Source: Clostridium chrysemydis | GTDB taxonomy: Bacteria; Bacillota; Clostridia; Clostridiales; Clostridiaceae | NCBI RefSeq assembly: GCF_015234215.1 | Contig: NZ_JADEKP010000001.1 | Location: forward strand, 1,116,001-1,180,000 | Reading direction: 5' to 3' | Length of the DNA stretch: 64,000 nt | Shown here: one piece after another, positions 8,701 through 17,172 of the stretch | Position numbering within the stretch: the stretch's first letter is position 1 | Layout: each line of letters begins with the position of its first letter | The notes under the pieces: model-generated | Seen by the model: only the letters and a program-made list of their open reading frames with translations | What the model was told of the DNA's origin: nothing | Databases searched by the model: none | Program-made: the position numbers and the translations under genes

Positions 8701-9711
8701 TTATTTATTTTTTTTATGGTTTTCTACGTTTTCTTTAATTTTGTCTATAACTTTACCTTCTTTAAAGATTCTAGCTTGTTTAACAGCATTTTTAAAAGCT
8801 TTCCCATCTGAGCTTCCATGGGCTTTAATACAGATACCATCAACCCCTAAAAACGGTGCTCCACCAACTTCTTTGTAATCGAATTTAACTTTTAAAGTTT
8901 TAAATACAGGTTTTAAAAGTCCTGCTCCTATTTTTGATATAAATGGTGCTTCCATTATATGATCTTTTATAATTCCAAGTAGATTCATAGCAGCGCCTTC
9001 ATATAATTTTAAAACAGTATTTCCTACAAAACCATCACATACTAAAACATCTGTTTCACCTGTTGGAATTTCTCTAGGTTCAATATTACCAATAAAGTTT
9101 ATATTTGTTTCTTCATTTAGTAATTTGTATGTTTCTTTTGTTAATTCATTACCTTTTTCTGCTTCTTCACCTATATTAACTAGTCCAACAGAAGGTTTAT
9201 CTTTTTTAAATACACTTTCATAGTAGATGCTTCCCATGTTAGCAAATTGTACTAAATAGTTTGGTTTACAATCGACGTTTGCACCTGAATCTATAACCAT
9301 AAAATTGCCTCTTCTTCCAGGCATTATAGGCGCAAGGGCTGGTCTTTCTATGCCTTTAATCCTACCTACTATAAGAGTACATCCAGCTAAAAACGCTCCT
9401 GTACTTCCACCTGATATAACAGCATCACATTCTCCACTTTTTACTAAGTTTAGAGCTTTTACAATACTTGAGTCTTTCTTTCTTCTAAGGGCCATAACTG
9501 GATGCTCATTTGTTGTTATAACTTCTGTAGCATCTATAACAGTTATTCTTTCCTTATCATATTCAGCTTTTGAAAGTTCTTCTTCTATTGCAGCCTTAGG
9601 ACCTGTTATATACATGTGTACATCATTAAATTCCTTTAAAGCTAAAATAGCACCTTCTATTGCAGCCTTAGGTGCATTATCTCCACCCATTCCATCTATT
9701 ACAATCTTCAC
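8701..9711 (-). CDS. plsX: Phosphate acyltransferase PlsX
   Basis: Converts acyl-ACP to acyl-phosphate, the donor used by PlsY for the first acylation of glycerol-3-phosphate. The 336-residue protein begins [14 protein letters not shown], the family hallmark, and contains [11 protein letters not shown] and the C-terminal VGGAPFLGV segment. Translation starts at GTG (9709-9711) behind a GGGGTG site. It lies in the conserved yceD-rpmF-plsX-acpP order. A 14-bp palindrome in its leader (9735-9748) could be a regulatory site. Confidence 0.97.
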   Translation of the reverse strand: MKIVIDGMGGDNAPKAAIEGAILALKEFNDVHMYITGPKAAIEEELSKAEYDKERITVIDATEVITTNEHPVMALRRKKDSSIVKALNLVKSGECDAVISGGSTGAFLAGCTLIVGRIKGIERPALAPIMPGRRGNFMVIDSGANVDCKPNYLVQFANMGSIYYESVFKKDKPSVGLVNIGEEAEKGNELTKETYKLLNEETNINFIGNIEPREIPTGETDVLVCDGFVGNTVLKLYEGAAMNLLGIIKDHIMEAPFISKIGAGLLKPVFKTLKVKFDYKEVGGAPFLGVDGICIKAHGSSDGKAFKNAVKQARIFKEGKVIDKIKENVENHKKNK

Positions 9712-9751
9712 TTTCTACACCCCTAACTTATTTATATATCCGGATATAAAG

Positions 9752-9777
9752 AAAAGAAAGTCATAAGACTTTCTTTT
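9752..9777 (-). terminator. Hairpin at the rpmF stop codon
   Basis: An 11-bp perfect stem (AAAAGAAAGTC / GACTTTCTTTT) with a 4-base loop includes the last bases of rpmF and ends in TTTTCTTT on the minus strand. It may act as a partial terminator or stabilise the upstream mRNA. Confidence 0.5.
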
Positions 9778-9958
9778 ATTCTGCTGAAGCAACTACTTCT
9801 TTACCTTTATAGTATCCACAGCTCTTGCAAACTCTGTGTGCAAGTTTCATTTCGTGGCATTGTGGACATTCAACTATTCCTGGTATGCTCGCCTTGAAAG
9901 TTTGAGCTCTTCTTGAATCTCTTTTTGCTCTATATGTTTTTCTTGCTGGATTTCCCAT
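9776..9958 (-). CDS. rpmF: 50S ribosomal protein L32
   Basis: A 60-residue basic protein starting [17 protein letters not shown], typical of L32, with a zinc ribbon of four cysteines (C31, C34, C44, C47). This is the zinc-binding form. It sits two bases from the end of the YceD gene and before plsX, a linkage conserved in most bacteria that ties ribosome and phospholipid genes into one transcript. Confidence 0.97.
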   Translation of the reverse strand: MGNPARKTYRAKRDSRRAQTFKASIPGIVECPQCHEMKLAHRVCKSCGYYKGKEVVASAE

Positions 9959-9960
9959 TA

Positions 9961-10470
9961 TTACACCTCCTTATTTTCTAACAACGCTTTAAGTCCTGCT
10001 AATCTAACATCAATGTTATCATTGTCACAAGTACAAGATTCCTTGTTAAGATTTTTACCACAAGTTTGGCATAGTCCTTTGCAATCGTTAGTACAAAGCC
10101 TTTTAATCGGTAAGGTTGAAATTATTTCACTTTCAACTATTTCTGCGATATCTAATTCATCGCCAATTACAAATACCACTTCTTCGTCTTCTCGACGTTC
10201 TTCGCTATTTGTAAACCTTTCTTCTATATCAATATCTATTGGATAGATAAAGGTTTCAAGACATCTTGAACAAACTAATTTTAACTTAGTTTGTACATGT
10301 AAGTCAACTAAAACTTCATCATTTTTAGAAACAATATTTCCATTTACGACGACTTTTGATAAAGGCTCCATCTTTTCTCCCTCAAAATGAAAAGGTGCCA
10401 TATCAAATTCAAAGTTAACTTCTTTTGTTCTTTCTCTTCTTGAAATAAGGTCTGAAAATTTATATTTCAT
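9961..10470 (-). CDS. YceD / DUF177 family protein
   Basis: A 169-residue protein of the DUF177 family, nearly always found just before rpmF. In plants and bacteria the family has been linked to 23S rRNA processing or accumulation. Conserved cysteines appear as CSRC in the middle and as [13 protein letters not shown] plus CTC near the C terminus, suggesting metal binding. The start ([15 protein letters not shown]) is 17 bases from a 19-base inverted repeat (10490-10508) in the leader. It is the first gene of the yceD-rpmF-plsX unit. Confidence 0.92.
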   Translation of the reverse strand: MKYKFSDLISRRERTKEVNFEFDMAPFHFEGEKMEPLSKVVVNGNIVSKNDEVLVDLHVQTKLKLVCSRCLETFIYPIDIDIEERFTNSEERREDEEVVFVIGDELDIAEIVESEIISTLPIKRLCTNDCKGLCQTCGKNLNKESCTCDNDNIDVRLAGLKALLENKEV

Positions 10471-10533
10471 AATAATAACGCCTCTTTCTTTTATAGATTG
10501 TCTATAAAACTACTCTGAGTTCTTTTAAAGACA

Positions 10534-10566
10534 AAAAAACACGAGTGAAAGCGACTCTTTTCACCC
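10534..10566 (-). terminator. Probable terminator after ackA
   Basis: Minus-strand arms GTGAAA and TTTCAC, extendable to 8 bp with a wobble pair, enclose an 8-base loop. They are followed by CTCGTG and seven T residues. It lies about 85 bases past the ackA stop. The stem is short, so confidence is moderate. Confidence 0.5.
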
Positions 10567-10648
10567 CTTAACTTTAAATATTTACTGAATAAACACAACT
10601 TATTATATAAAGCTAAGGGATAAAAGTCAAGTAAATTATTGGGATTTA

Positions 10649-11842
10649 CTATTTTATTAATGCTAATGTATCTTTAGCAATCATTAATTCTTCGTTAGTT
10701 GGTACAATATATACTTTAACTTTACTGTCATCTGTTGAGATTTCAGTAACTATCGCTCTAACGTTATTTTTCTCTTCATCTAATTTTATTCCTAAGTAAT
10801 CCATATCTTTTAGGATTAACTTTCTCATAGGAATAGAGTTTTCCCCAACTCCTGCTGTAAATACTATAACATCTACACCATTCATCGCTGCTATATATGC
10901 ACCTATTTGTTTTTTAACGCTATATGCAAAAACATCTAACGCAAGTGATGCTCTTTTATCACCTTTTTCTCTAGCATCTAAAAGATCTCTAAAGTCTGAA
11001 CTGATTTCAGATACTCCAAGAACACCAGATTTTTTGTTAAGTATAGTATTAACTTCTTCAGCACTATATCCACATTCAGTTGTTAAATATGTAGCTATAG
11101 CAGGGTCTATACTTCCAGATCTTGTTCCCATAACTACTCCTTCAAGTGGAGTGAATCCCATTGATGTATCTATAGATTTACCACCTTTAACAGCAGTTAA
11201 TGATGACCCATTTCCTAAATGACAAGTTATTATTTTTAAATCTTCAACATTTTTACCTAGTGCTTTAGAGACTTCTCTTGATACAAACTTATGTGACGTT
11301 CCGTGGAATCCATATCTTCTTATAGCATGGTTCTCATATAACTCGTATGGAAGAGCATACATATAAGCTTTCTCTGGCATTGTTCCGTGGAATGCTGTAT
11401 CAAACACTACTGCCATAGGTGTCTTTGGCATAAGCTTTTTACAAGCTTCTATTCCTATTATGTTTGGTGGGTTATGAAGTGGTGCAAGTTTAGCACACTC
11501 TTCTAAATATTTCATAACTTCTTCATCAACTAAAACAGATTCTGAATATTTTTCTCCACCGTGAACTACTCTATGCCCTACAGCTGATATTTCGTCCATT
11601 GATTTAATAACTCCATGTGTTTCATCAATTAACGCACCTAATACTAGTTTAATAGCATCTTGATGGTCTTTCATAGGAGTCTCAATTACATACTTTTCTT
11701 TACCTTCTGCTTTTTGAGTAAGGATTGAACCTTCTATTCCTATTCTCTCAACTAAACCTTGGGCTATAGCCTCTTCGTTAGTCATATCGATAAGTTGGTA
11801 TTTCAGTGATGAACTACCACAGTTAATTACTAAAATTTTCAT
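10649..11842 (-). CDS. ackA: Acetate kinase
   Basis: Converts acetyl phosphate and ADP to acetate and ATP, the main substrate-level ATP step of clostridial acid formation. The 397-residue protein starts [17 protein letters not shown], the ASKHA-fold signature, and contains [16 protein letters not shown] and GTRSGSIDP, all acetate-kinase motifs. Length is normal. It follows pta by 38 bases in the usual pta-ackA operon. Confidence 0.98.
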   Translation of the reverse strand: MKILVINCGSSSLKYQLIDMTNEEAIAQGLVERIGIEGSILTQKAEGKEKYVIETPMKDHQDAIKLVLGALIDETHGVIKSMDEISAVGHRVVHGGEKYSESVLVDEEVMKYLEECAKLAPLHNPPNIIGIEACKKLMPKTPMAVVFDTAFHGTMPEKAYMYALPYELYENHAIRRYGFHGTSHKFVSREVSKALGKNVEDLKIITCHLGNGSSLTAVKGGKSIDTSMGFTPLEGVVMGTRSGSIDPAIATYLTTECGYSAEEVNTILNKKSGVLGVSEISSDFRDLLDAREKGDKRASLALDVFAYSVKKQIGAYIAAMNGVDVIVFTAGVGENSIPMRKLILKDMDYLGIKLDEEKNNVRAIVTEISTDDSKVKVYIVPTNEELMIAKDTLALIK

Positions 11843-11880
11843 GTTTATTTCCTTCTTTCTATAAAGCTACGTAGTTTATT

Positions 11881-12882
11881 CTATTTTTGTGCTTGAGCTT
11901 GAACTGCTGTTATTGCTACAACTTTTACTATATCGTCTGTACTACATCCTCTAGATAGGTCATTAATTGGTTTTGCAAATCCTTGACATACCGGTCCTAT
12001 AGCTTCTGCATTTGCAAATCTTTGAACTAATTTATATCCTATATTTCCAGCTTGTAAATCTGGGAATACTAGTACGTTTGCACTACCTGCAACTTTACTG
12101 TTTGGAGCTTTTTGAGATGCTACTTTAGAAACTATAGCAGCGTCTAATTGAATTTCTCCATCTATATCTAAATCTGGTCTTAATTCCTTAGCTTTTTCAG
12201 TTGCTTTTCTAACTTTATCAACTAATTCGTGATCTGCACTTCCCATAGTTGAGAATGAAAGCATTGCAACCTTTGGATCCATCTTACAAAGATTTTTAGC
12301 TGTTTCTGCTGTAGCTATGGCTATAGCTGCTAATTGATCTGAGTTTGGATTTGGATTTACAGCGCAATCTGAGAATAATAACATTCCATCTTCACCGTAT
12401 TGTGATCCTGGTACAAGCATTATAAAGAAGCTTGATACTACAGAAACTCCTGGTGCTGTTTTTATTATTTGTAATCCCGGTCTTAAAAGATCTCCAGTTG
12501 TATGAACTGCACCTGATACTAATCCATCAGCATGGTCTAATTTAACCATCATTGTTCCAAAATAAAGTGGGTCTCTAACGATTTTGTCAGCTTTTTCTAT
12601 TGTCATCCCTTTGCTTTTTCTTAACTCATAGAAAGCTTCTATGTATTCATCAAGTTTTGGTGAAGTTTCTGGATCTATTATCTCTACTCCCTCTAAATCA
12701 ACACCTTGTGCTTTTGCTTGACTTAATATACTATCTCTATTCCCTACTAATATAGGTAGAGCTATACCTTCATCTACAATTTTTTTGGCAGCTACTACTG
12801 TTCTCTCCTCGTCACCTTCTGGTAAAACGATTTTTCTTTTGTCAGCTTTAGCAGCTTCCCATATTTTGTTCATAAGTTCCAT
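11881..12882 (-). CDS. pta: Phosphate acetyltransferase
   Basis: Interconverts acetyl-CoA and acetyl phosphate, feeding AckA. The 333-residue product is the short single-domain type (phosphotransacetylase domain only) used by clostridia, with KIVLPEGDEERT near the N terminus and SCAVNPNPNSDQLA, SGAVHTTGD and GSANVLVFPDLQAGN. I start at the ATG at 12880-12882 (MELMNKIWEAAK), eight bases after AAGGAG. The frame stays open to 12942, but the extra 20 codons cover the leader and the promoter's -10. Confidence 0.96.
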   Translation of the reverse strand: MELMNKIWEAAKADKRKIVLPEGDEERTVVAAKKIVDEGIALPILVGNRDSILSQAKAQGVDLEGVEIIDPETSPKLDEYIEAFYELRKSKGMTIEKADKIVRDPLYFGTMMVKLDHADGLVSGAVHTTGDLLRPGLQIIKTAPGVSVVSSFFIMLVPGSQYGEDGMLLFSDCAVNPNPNSDQLAAIAIATAETAKNLCKMDPKVAMLSFSTMGSADHELVDKVRKATEKAKELRPDLDIDGEIQLDAAIVSKVASQKAPNSKVAGSANVLVFPDLQAGNIGYKLVQRFANAEAIGPVCQGFAKPINDLSRGCSTDDIVKVVAITAVQAQAQK

Positions 12883-12925
12883 GTTCATTTCTCCTTTCAA
12901 AAAGACCAAATGTATCTCCATATAT

Positions 12926-12955
12926 ACTATACCTCTAAACACTGATTTTTTTCAA
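12926..12955 (-). promoter_or_regulatory. Sigma-A promoter for pta-ackA
   Basis: Minus-strand TTGAAA (12950-12955), 18-base spacer, TATAGT (12926-12931), about 45 bases from the chosen pta start. Its position supports the downstream start choice. Confidence 0.65.
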
Positions 12956-13055
12956 CCTTAATTCCTTAAAAATGACCTATATTATTAAATTCGATAGATT
13001 CCAAATACTTTAAATATTCTGATAATTTATATTTGTATACATGTTTTTTTATATA

Positions 13056-13064
13056 TGATATACT
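13056..13064 (+). promoter_or_regulatory. Extended -10 promoter for tmcAL
   Basis: TGATATACT, an extended -10, lies 18 bases before the AGGAGG site of tmcAL. A possible -35 TTGTAT (13033-13038) is 20 bases away, so it probably works mainly through the extended -10. Confidence 0.45.
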
Positions 13065-13095
13065 TATAAATTATAATTAATAGGAGGTTTTTACC

Positions 13096-14301
13096 TTGAA
13101 TATAACCGGTATAATAACTGAATATAATCCTTTTCATAAAGGTCATAAATTACACCTAGAAAATAGCATAAAAGATACAAATTCTGATGGAGTTATATGC
13201 ATAATGAGTGGTAACTTTATGCAACGAGGCGGTCCTGCAATTATTGATAAATGGAACAGAGCTAAAAATGCAGTTTTAAACGGTGTTGACCTTGTAATTG
13301 AATTACCCCTAATATATTCTTTAGCATCGGCAGAAACTTTTGCTTTTGGAGCCGTTAAAATCTTAAATGATATAAACGTAGTAAATTCAATTTATTTTGG
13401 AAGCGAATGCGGCGATATTTCCTCTTTAAAAAAACTTGCCTTTAATTTAGCTTTTGAAAGTGATTTATATAAAGCAAATCTAAAAAAATATTTAAAATCA
13501 GGTTTGCCTTTTCATAAAGCACGTGAAAATGCTTTAGAAAACATTGATGACTTAAAAAACTTAACTTATATTTTAAATAATTCTAATAACATTTTAGGAA
13601 TTGAATATATTAAAGCATTATATAAATTAAATAGTAATATAAAGCCTGTTACCCTTAAGAGAACAGGTTCAAATTACAACGACCCTTCCCTTTCTATCGA
13701 AGGATTATCTTCTGCTACATCTATTAGAAACTCTCTTAAAGAAAAAGGGTCTTTAAAAGAAATAAAAAACAGTTTAACTGATATAAGCTTTGAATTTTTT
13801 AATACTTTAATTTCAGAAGACTATAGTTTTACTTTTGATGACTTGATGTTTGATTATATAAAATATAAACTTTTAACTTCAAATGAGTCTTTTGATACTA
13901 TTTCAGACCTCTCAGAAGGTCTTCAAAATAAAATATTAAAAGAAATAAAAAATTCAAAATCTTATTATGATTTTATTATGAATATAAAAAGCAAAAGATA
14001 TACTTTTACAAGAATAAACAGAATATTAACTTCTATCTATATAGGACTTAATAGATATGATATAGAAAAAATAAGAAATAATTTTAAACCTTATGTAAGG
14101 GTTTTAGCTTTTAATAAATGTGGTGCAAAAATTCTAAAAGAAATTAAAAATAATTCCGATATAGAAATAATAACAAAGGTTCCTAAACATATTCAAAACG
14201 AATCATTAAAATTAGACCTTTTAGGTACTTCAGCTTATTCAATTTTAAATAAATCAATTTCACCTAATGAAGATTATTTAAAGAGCCCTTTTGTAATTTA
14301 A
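13096..14301 (+). CDS. tmcAL: tRNA(Met) cytidine acetate ligase (YlbM-type nucleotidyltransferase)
   Basis: A 401-residue protein beginning MNITGIITEYNPFHKGHKLHL, with the HxGH nucleotidyltransferase motif (HKGH) and MSGNFMQRG typical of the YlbM/TmcAL family. In Bacillus this enzyme activates acetate with ATP and makes N4-acetylcytidine at the wobble position of elongator tRNA-Met. Translation starts at TTG behind AGGAGG (13082-13087). It is one of the few plus-strand genes and is followed 44 bases later by ylbJ. Both belong to the ylb cluster of Bacillus together with rsmD, coaD, yceD and rpmF, which also flank it here. Confidence 0.9.
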   Translation: MNITGIITEYNPFHKGHKLHLENSIKDTNSDGVICIMSGNFMQRGGPAIIDKWNRAKNAVLNGVDLVIELPLIYSLASAETFAFGAVKILNDINVVNSIYFGSECGDISSLKKLAFNLAFESDLYKANLKKYLKSGLPFHKARENALENIDDLKNLTYILNNSNNILGIEYIKALYKLNSNIKPVTLKRTGSNYNDPSLSIEGLSSATSIRNSLKEKGSLKEIKNSLTDISFEFFNTLISEDYSFTFDDLMFDYIKYKLLTSNESFDTISDLSEGLQNKILKEIKNSKSYYDFIMNIKSKRYTFTRINRILTSIYIGLNRYDIEKIRNNFKPYVRVLAFNKCGAKILKEIKNNSDIEIITKVPKHIQNESLKLDLLGTSAYSILNKSISPNEDYLKSPFVI

Positions 14302-14345
14302 TATAGAGTATGCACATATAAATACTATTGATGGAGGGATATTTC

Positions 14346-15515
14346 ATGAATAGTATTTTTATTTTATCTTTAATTTTAATTTTTATTGGCTTTATTTTAC
14401 TTACAAATATTAAAATAAACAAAAATATAATATTTTGTATTTTTATAACTATACTTATAGTAATTTTTAGTTTAAATATTGAAAATTCCCTTCTAGCTTG
14501 TCTTGAAGGAATAAAACTGTGCGTTAAATCTATCATTCCTACTATTTTCACTTTTTCTGTTATATGCAATTTATTAATTTTATATGATGGAATTGAGATA
14601 TATTCAAGAATACTTGGTCCTTTGGTATGTAGGCCTTTAGGCTTAAGTAGAGCATGTGCTTTTCCAATTGCAGCTAGTATGCTTTGCGGGTATCCTTTAG
14701 GGGCAAAATACTCAAGTGATTTATATTCTTTAGGTCACATTACTTTCAAAGAATATAATAGACTTTTAAAAATAGCTTCAAATGCAGGTCCTATTTTTAT
14801 AATAGGTGCAGTTGGTACAAGTTTATTACACAATATAAACTATGGCTATTTTCTTTTGATTTCTAATTATTTATCATTATTTTTGATTGGTATTTTTACA
14901 AGACCTAAAAATTTTAGTTTTGAAGATAAAAAGCAAGAAAAAGTTATTTTTAGAAAAGTTAATTTTGGCCGAGCTATGGATACATCTATAAATAATAGTA
15001 TTAAAACCGCAGTCACAGTTTCAGGTTACGTTGTTGCTTTTTCAGTTTTCATTTCCTTTTTTAAAAACTCTAATTTTATTATAAGTATATTTAATTCAAT
15101 AGAATCTTTTTTAAACATAAAAACTAATATACTTTATAGTTTTTTTCTAGGTAGCATTGAAATGACTAATGGGTGTAATATAGTTTCTAATAGTAATTTT
15201 GATATAAATTTAAAACTTGGACTTATAAGTTTCTTTTTATCTTTTTCTGGACTTTCAATAATTGCACAAACATCTTCTTTTACAAGTAAGTATAATATAA
15301 AAACGTTAAATCTTTTATTTAGTAAATTAATTCAAGGAATCATTAGTTTTATTATAAGTTACTCACTTTCAAAATTCATTTTTATATCAGAAGAAGTTTT
15401 TAACGGAAATTTAGAAAAAGCCACAAGTATTTATAATTTAATACCTGTAGCTTTAATTATTTTAATTATTCCATTTTTAATTGTTAAATTAAGAAATTTA
15501 CTTCATAGTTCTTAA
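14346..15515 (+). CDS. ylbJ: Sporulation integral membrane protein YlbJ
   Basis: A 389-residue polytopic membrane protein with two Gate-type (nucleoside recognition-like) halves, conserved among spore formers and required for heat-resistant spores in Bacillus. Typical segments are IPTIFTFSVICNLL, MLCGYPLGAKYSSDLY and SNAGPIFIIGAVG in the first half, and GSIEMTNGC in the second. I use the ATG at 14346 behind GGAGGG rather than earlier in-frame ATGs. The last 18 bases overlap tail-to-tail with the coiled-coil gene on the other strand. No clear promoter precedes it, so it may be read through from tmcAL or use a sporulation sigma factor. Confidence 0.9.
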   Translation: MNSIFILSLILIFIGFILLTNIKINKNIIFCIFITILIVIFSLNIENSLLACLEGIKLCVKSIIPTIFTFSVICNLLILYDGIEIYSRILGPLVCRPLGLSRACAFPIAASMLCGYPLGAKYSSDLYSLGHITFKEYNRLLKIASNAGPIFIIGAVGTSLLHNINYGYFLLISNYLSLFLIGIFTRPKNFSFEDKKQEKVIFRKVNFGRAMDTSINNSIKTAVTVSGYVVAFSVFISFFKNSNFIISIFNSIESFLNIKTNILYSFFLGSIEMTNGCNIVSNSNFDINLKLGLISFFLSFSGLSIIAQTSSFTSKYNIKTLNLLFSKLIQGIISFIISYSLSKFIFISEEVFNGNLEKATSIYNLIPVALIILIIPFLIVKLRNLLHSS

Positions 15516-16037
15516 TTCTCTGATATTTTCACGAACAGTACCACTAGCACCTTCTAAAGTACCATCTATATCTTGAGCAACCTTTGTAAAACTTTCTTGT
15601 AGAGCTTCTATTAGCTCTATTTTTTTCTTTTCAAGTTCTCTATCTAAGTCGCTTAGAATTTCATCAGCATAGTCTCTTGAACCTACTCTAATAGCTTTTG
15701 CTTCCCTTTTAGCTCCTGCTATTATTTCTTGTGCACGTATTTTAGCTTCCCTAACATAATCATGATTTTCAACGTTTTGTCTCATAAGTTCTTTTGTTTC
15801 AAGCTTAACATTTTCGTATTCTTTTTTAGCTTCACTTAAAATTCTATCTTTTTCTGAAACAACCCATTGTGCCGTTTTTATTTCATCAGGTAAACCATTT
15901 ATTATGTCGTCTATAATTTCTAGAACTTCTCTTTTATCAATCATAGACTTTCCTGTCATAGGAACCTTTTGTGCATTGTCCACTATATCTTGTAAATACT
16001 CTAATAAGTCAAGTGTATCACTTTTTGTTTTCTCCAT
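15498..16037 (-). CDS. Coiled-coil protein, ATP synthase b/E-subunit-like
   Basis: A 179-residue charged soluble protein with long predicted helices: an N-terminal part (MEKTKSDTLDLLEYLQDIVD), then a heptad-rich coiled coil at about 65-155 with AKIRAQEIIAGAKREAKAI, reminiscent of F0 b-subunit, V-type E-subunit or DivIVA-like stalks. It has no membrane segment. Relatives in clostridia are often called ATPase without evidence. It is the last gene of the rsmD-coaD unit and ends within the final codons of ylbJ on the opposite strand. Function is unknown. A structural or cell-division role is only a guess. Confidence 0.8.
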   Translation of the reverse strand: MEKTKSDTLDLLEYLQDIVDNAQKVPMTGKSMIDKREVLEIIDDIINGLPDEIKTAQWVVSEKDRILSEAKKEYENVKLETKELMRQNVENHDYVREAKIRAQEIIAGAKREAKAIRVGSRDYADEILSDLDRELEKKKIELIEALQESFTKVAQDIDGTLEGASGTVRENIRELRTMK

Positions 16038-16049
16038 AAATAATCCCCC

Positions 16050-16529
16050 TTATCTTTTTACCTGATTTATAACATCTTCAATTATACAATCAGGAACTAA
16101 CCCTTCTATACTTCCTCCAAATTTTGCAACTTGCTTAACTGATGATGAACTTAAAAATGAATTTTCAGCCGCAGTCATCATAAACACTGTTTCTATTTCA
16201 GAGTCTAATTTATTATTCATAAGTGCCATTTGCATTTCATATTCAAAGTCCGAAACAGCTCTTAATCCTTTAAGTACAACTCTTGAATTTCTCTCTTTTA
16301 AAAGATCAATTAAAAGACCATTAAAACTTACAACTTCAACATTATCCATATCACAAACTGCTTTTTCTATAAGTTTAACTCGCTCATCTGGAGTAAATAA
16401 ACCTTTTTTATCAATATTAATTAAAACAGCAACAACTATCTTATCAAATACCTTTGCTCCTCTTTTAATTATATCTAAATGTCCATTTGTTATGGGGTCA
16501 AAGCTACCTGGATAAACAGCAACTTTCAT
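16050..16529 (-). CDS. coaD: Phosphopantetheine adenylyltransferase
   Basis: Adds AMP to 4'-phosphopantetheine, the fourth step of coenzyme A synthesis. The 159-residue protein begins [21 protein letters not shown], with the TNGH nucleotidyltransferase motif, and has the [14 protein letters not shown] segment near the end. Length is typical. It lies one base from the rsmD stop, the usual rsmD-coaD pair. CoaBC, which makes its substrate, is encoded 18 kb away in this window. Confidence 0.97.
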   Translation of the reverse strand: MKVAVYPGSFDPITNGHLDIIKRGAKVFDKIVVAVLINIDKKGLFTPDERVKLIEKAVCDMDNVEVVSFNGLLIDLLKERNSRVVLKGLRAVSDFEYEMQMALMNNKLDSEIETVFMMTAAENSFLSSSSVKQVAKFGGSIEGLVPDCIIEDVINQVKR

Positions 16530-16530
16530 A

Positions 16531-17091
16531 TTATTCTCCCCCTTTTATCTTATACAAGCAGATAGTAGTGTTTCCATATCTCTTACTTCTAACACACTCT
16601 ATACTTTTGTATCCTTCGTAAATTTCTTCTATACTATCTATTTTAGTTACTACAAGTCCATCTTCTGTAAGCATATTGTTTTCTTCAATAATCTTTAAAG
16701 CTTCTGGAATCATTTCTCTGCAGTACGGTGGATCTATAAAAACTAAATCAAACTTTTTACCTTTTTTATTTAAAAGTCTTAAAACATCATAAGCATCGCT
16801 ATTATATGTATAACAAAAGTCATTGAATTTTAAGTTTTCTACATTCTTCTTTAGTAGAGGATACGTAACCTTACTTTTATCTACTAGATGAACTTCTTTT
16901 GCACCCCTACTTGCAGCTTCTAAACCTAAACTGCCTGTACCTGCAAATACATCTATTACTGTAGCATCAGGAACATTCATTTGAATAACACTAAACATAG
17001 ACTCTTTAACTCTATCTAAAGTCGGTCTTGTTTCATAAGTTTCTGGTGATAATAATTTACGTCCTCTTGCCTTTCCCGCTATAATTCTCAA
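16531..17091 (-). CDS. rsmD: 16S rRNA (guanine966-N2)-methyltransferase RsmD
   Basis: Rossmann-fold SAM methyltransferase acting on 16S rRNA in the small subunit. The 186-residue protein starts [13 protein letters not shown] and contains [12 protein letters not shown], the SAM-binding [15 protein letters not shown] and the catalytic DPPY motif ([10 protein letters not shown]). Translation begins at TTG, eight bases after GGAGG. It opens the transcript rsmD-coaD-coiled-coil gene. Confidence 0.95.
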   Translation of the reverse strand: MRIIAGKARGRKLLSPETYETRPTLDRVKESMFSVIQMNVPDATVIDVFAGTGSLGLEAASRGAKEVHLVDKSKVTYPLLKKNVENLKFNDFCYTYNSDAYDVLRLLNKKGKKFDLVFIDPPYCREMIPEALKIIEENNMLTEDGLVVTKIDSIEEIYEGYKSIECVRSKRYGNTTICLYKIKGGE

Positions 17092-17126
17092 AGGTTCATC
17101 CTCCTATATTTACATTATTATTGAAT

Positions 17127-17155
17127 ATTTTATCATATTCCTTGTTTTTATACAA
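17127..17155 (-). promoter_or_regulatory. Sigma-A promoter for rsmD-coaD
   Basis: Minus-strand TTGTAT (17150-17155), 17-base spacer, TAAAAT (17127-17132) with an extended TG one base before. It lies 36 bases from the rsmD start. Confidence 0.65.
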
Positions 17156-17172
17156 TTAACTATATATTAATT

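Noticed and set aside
12883-12942. N-terminal extension of pta
   Set aside because: The extra codons overlap the ribosome-binding site and the promoter -10; the internal ATG has ideal spacing.
14264-14569. Minus-strand 101-codon frame at the tmcAL-ylbJ junction
   Set aside because: Overlaps two well-supported plus-strand genes; Ile/Lys-rich shadow.
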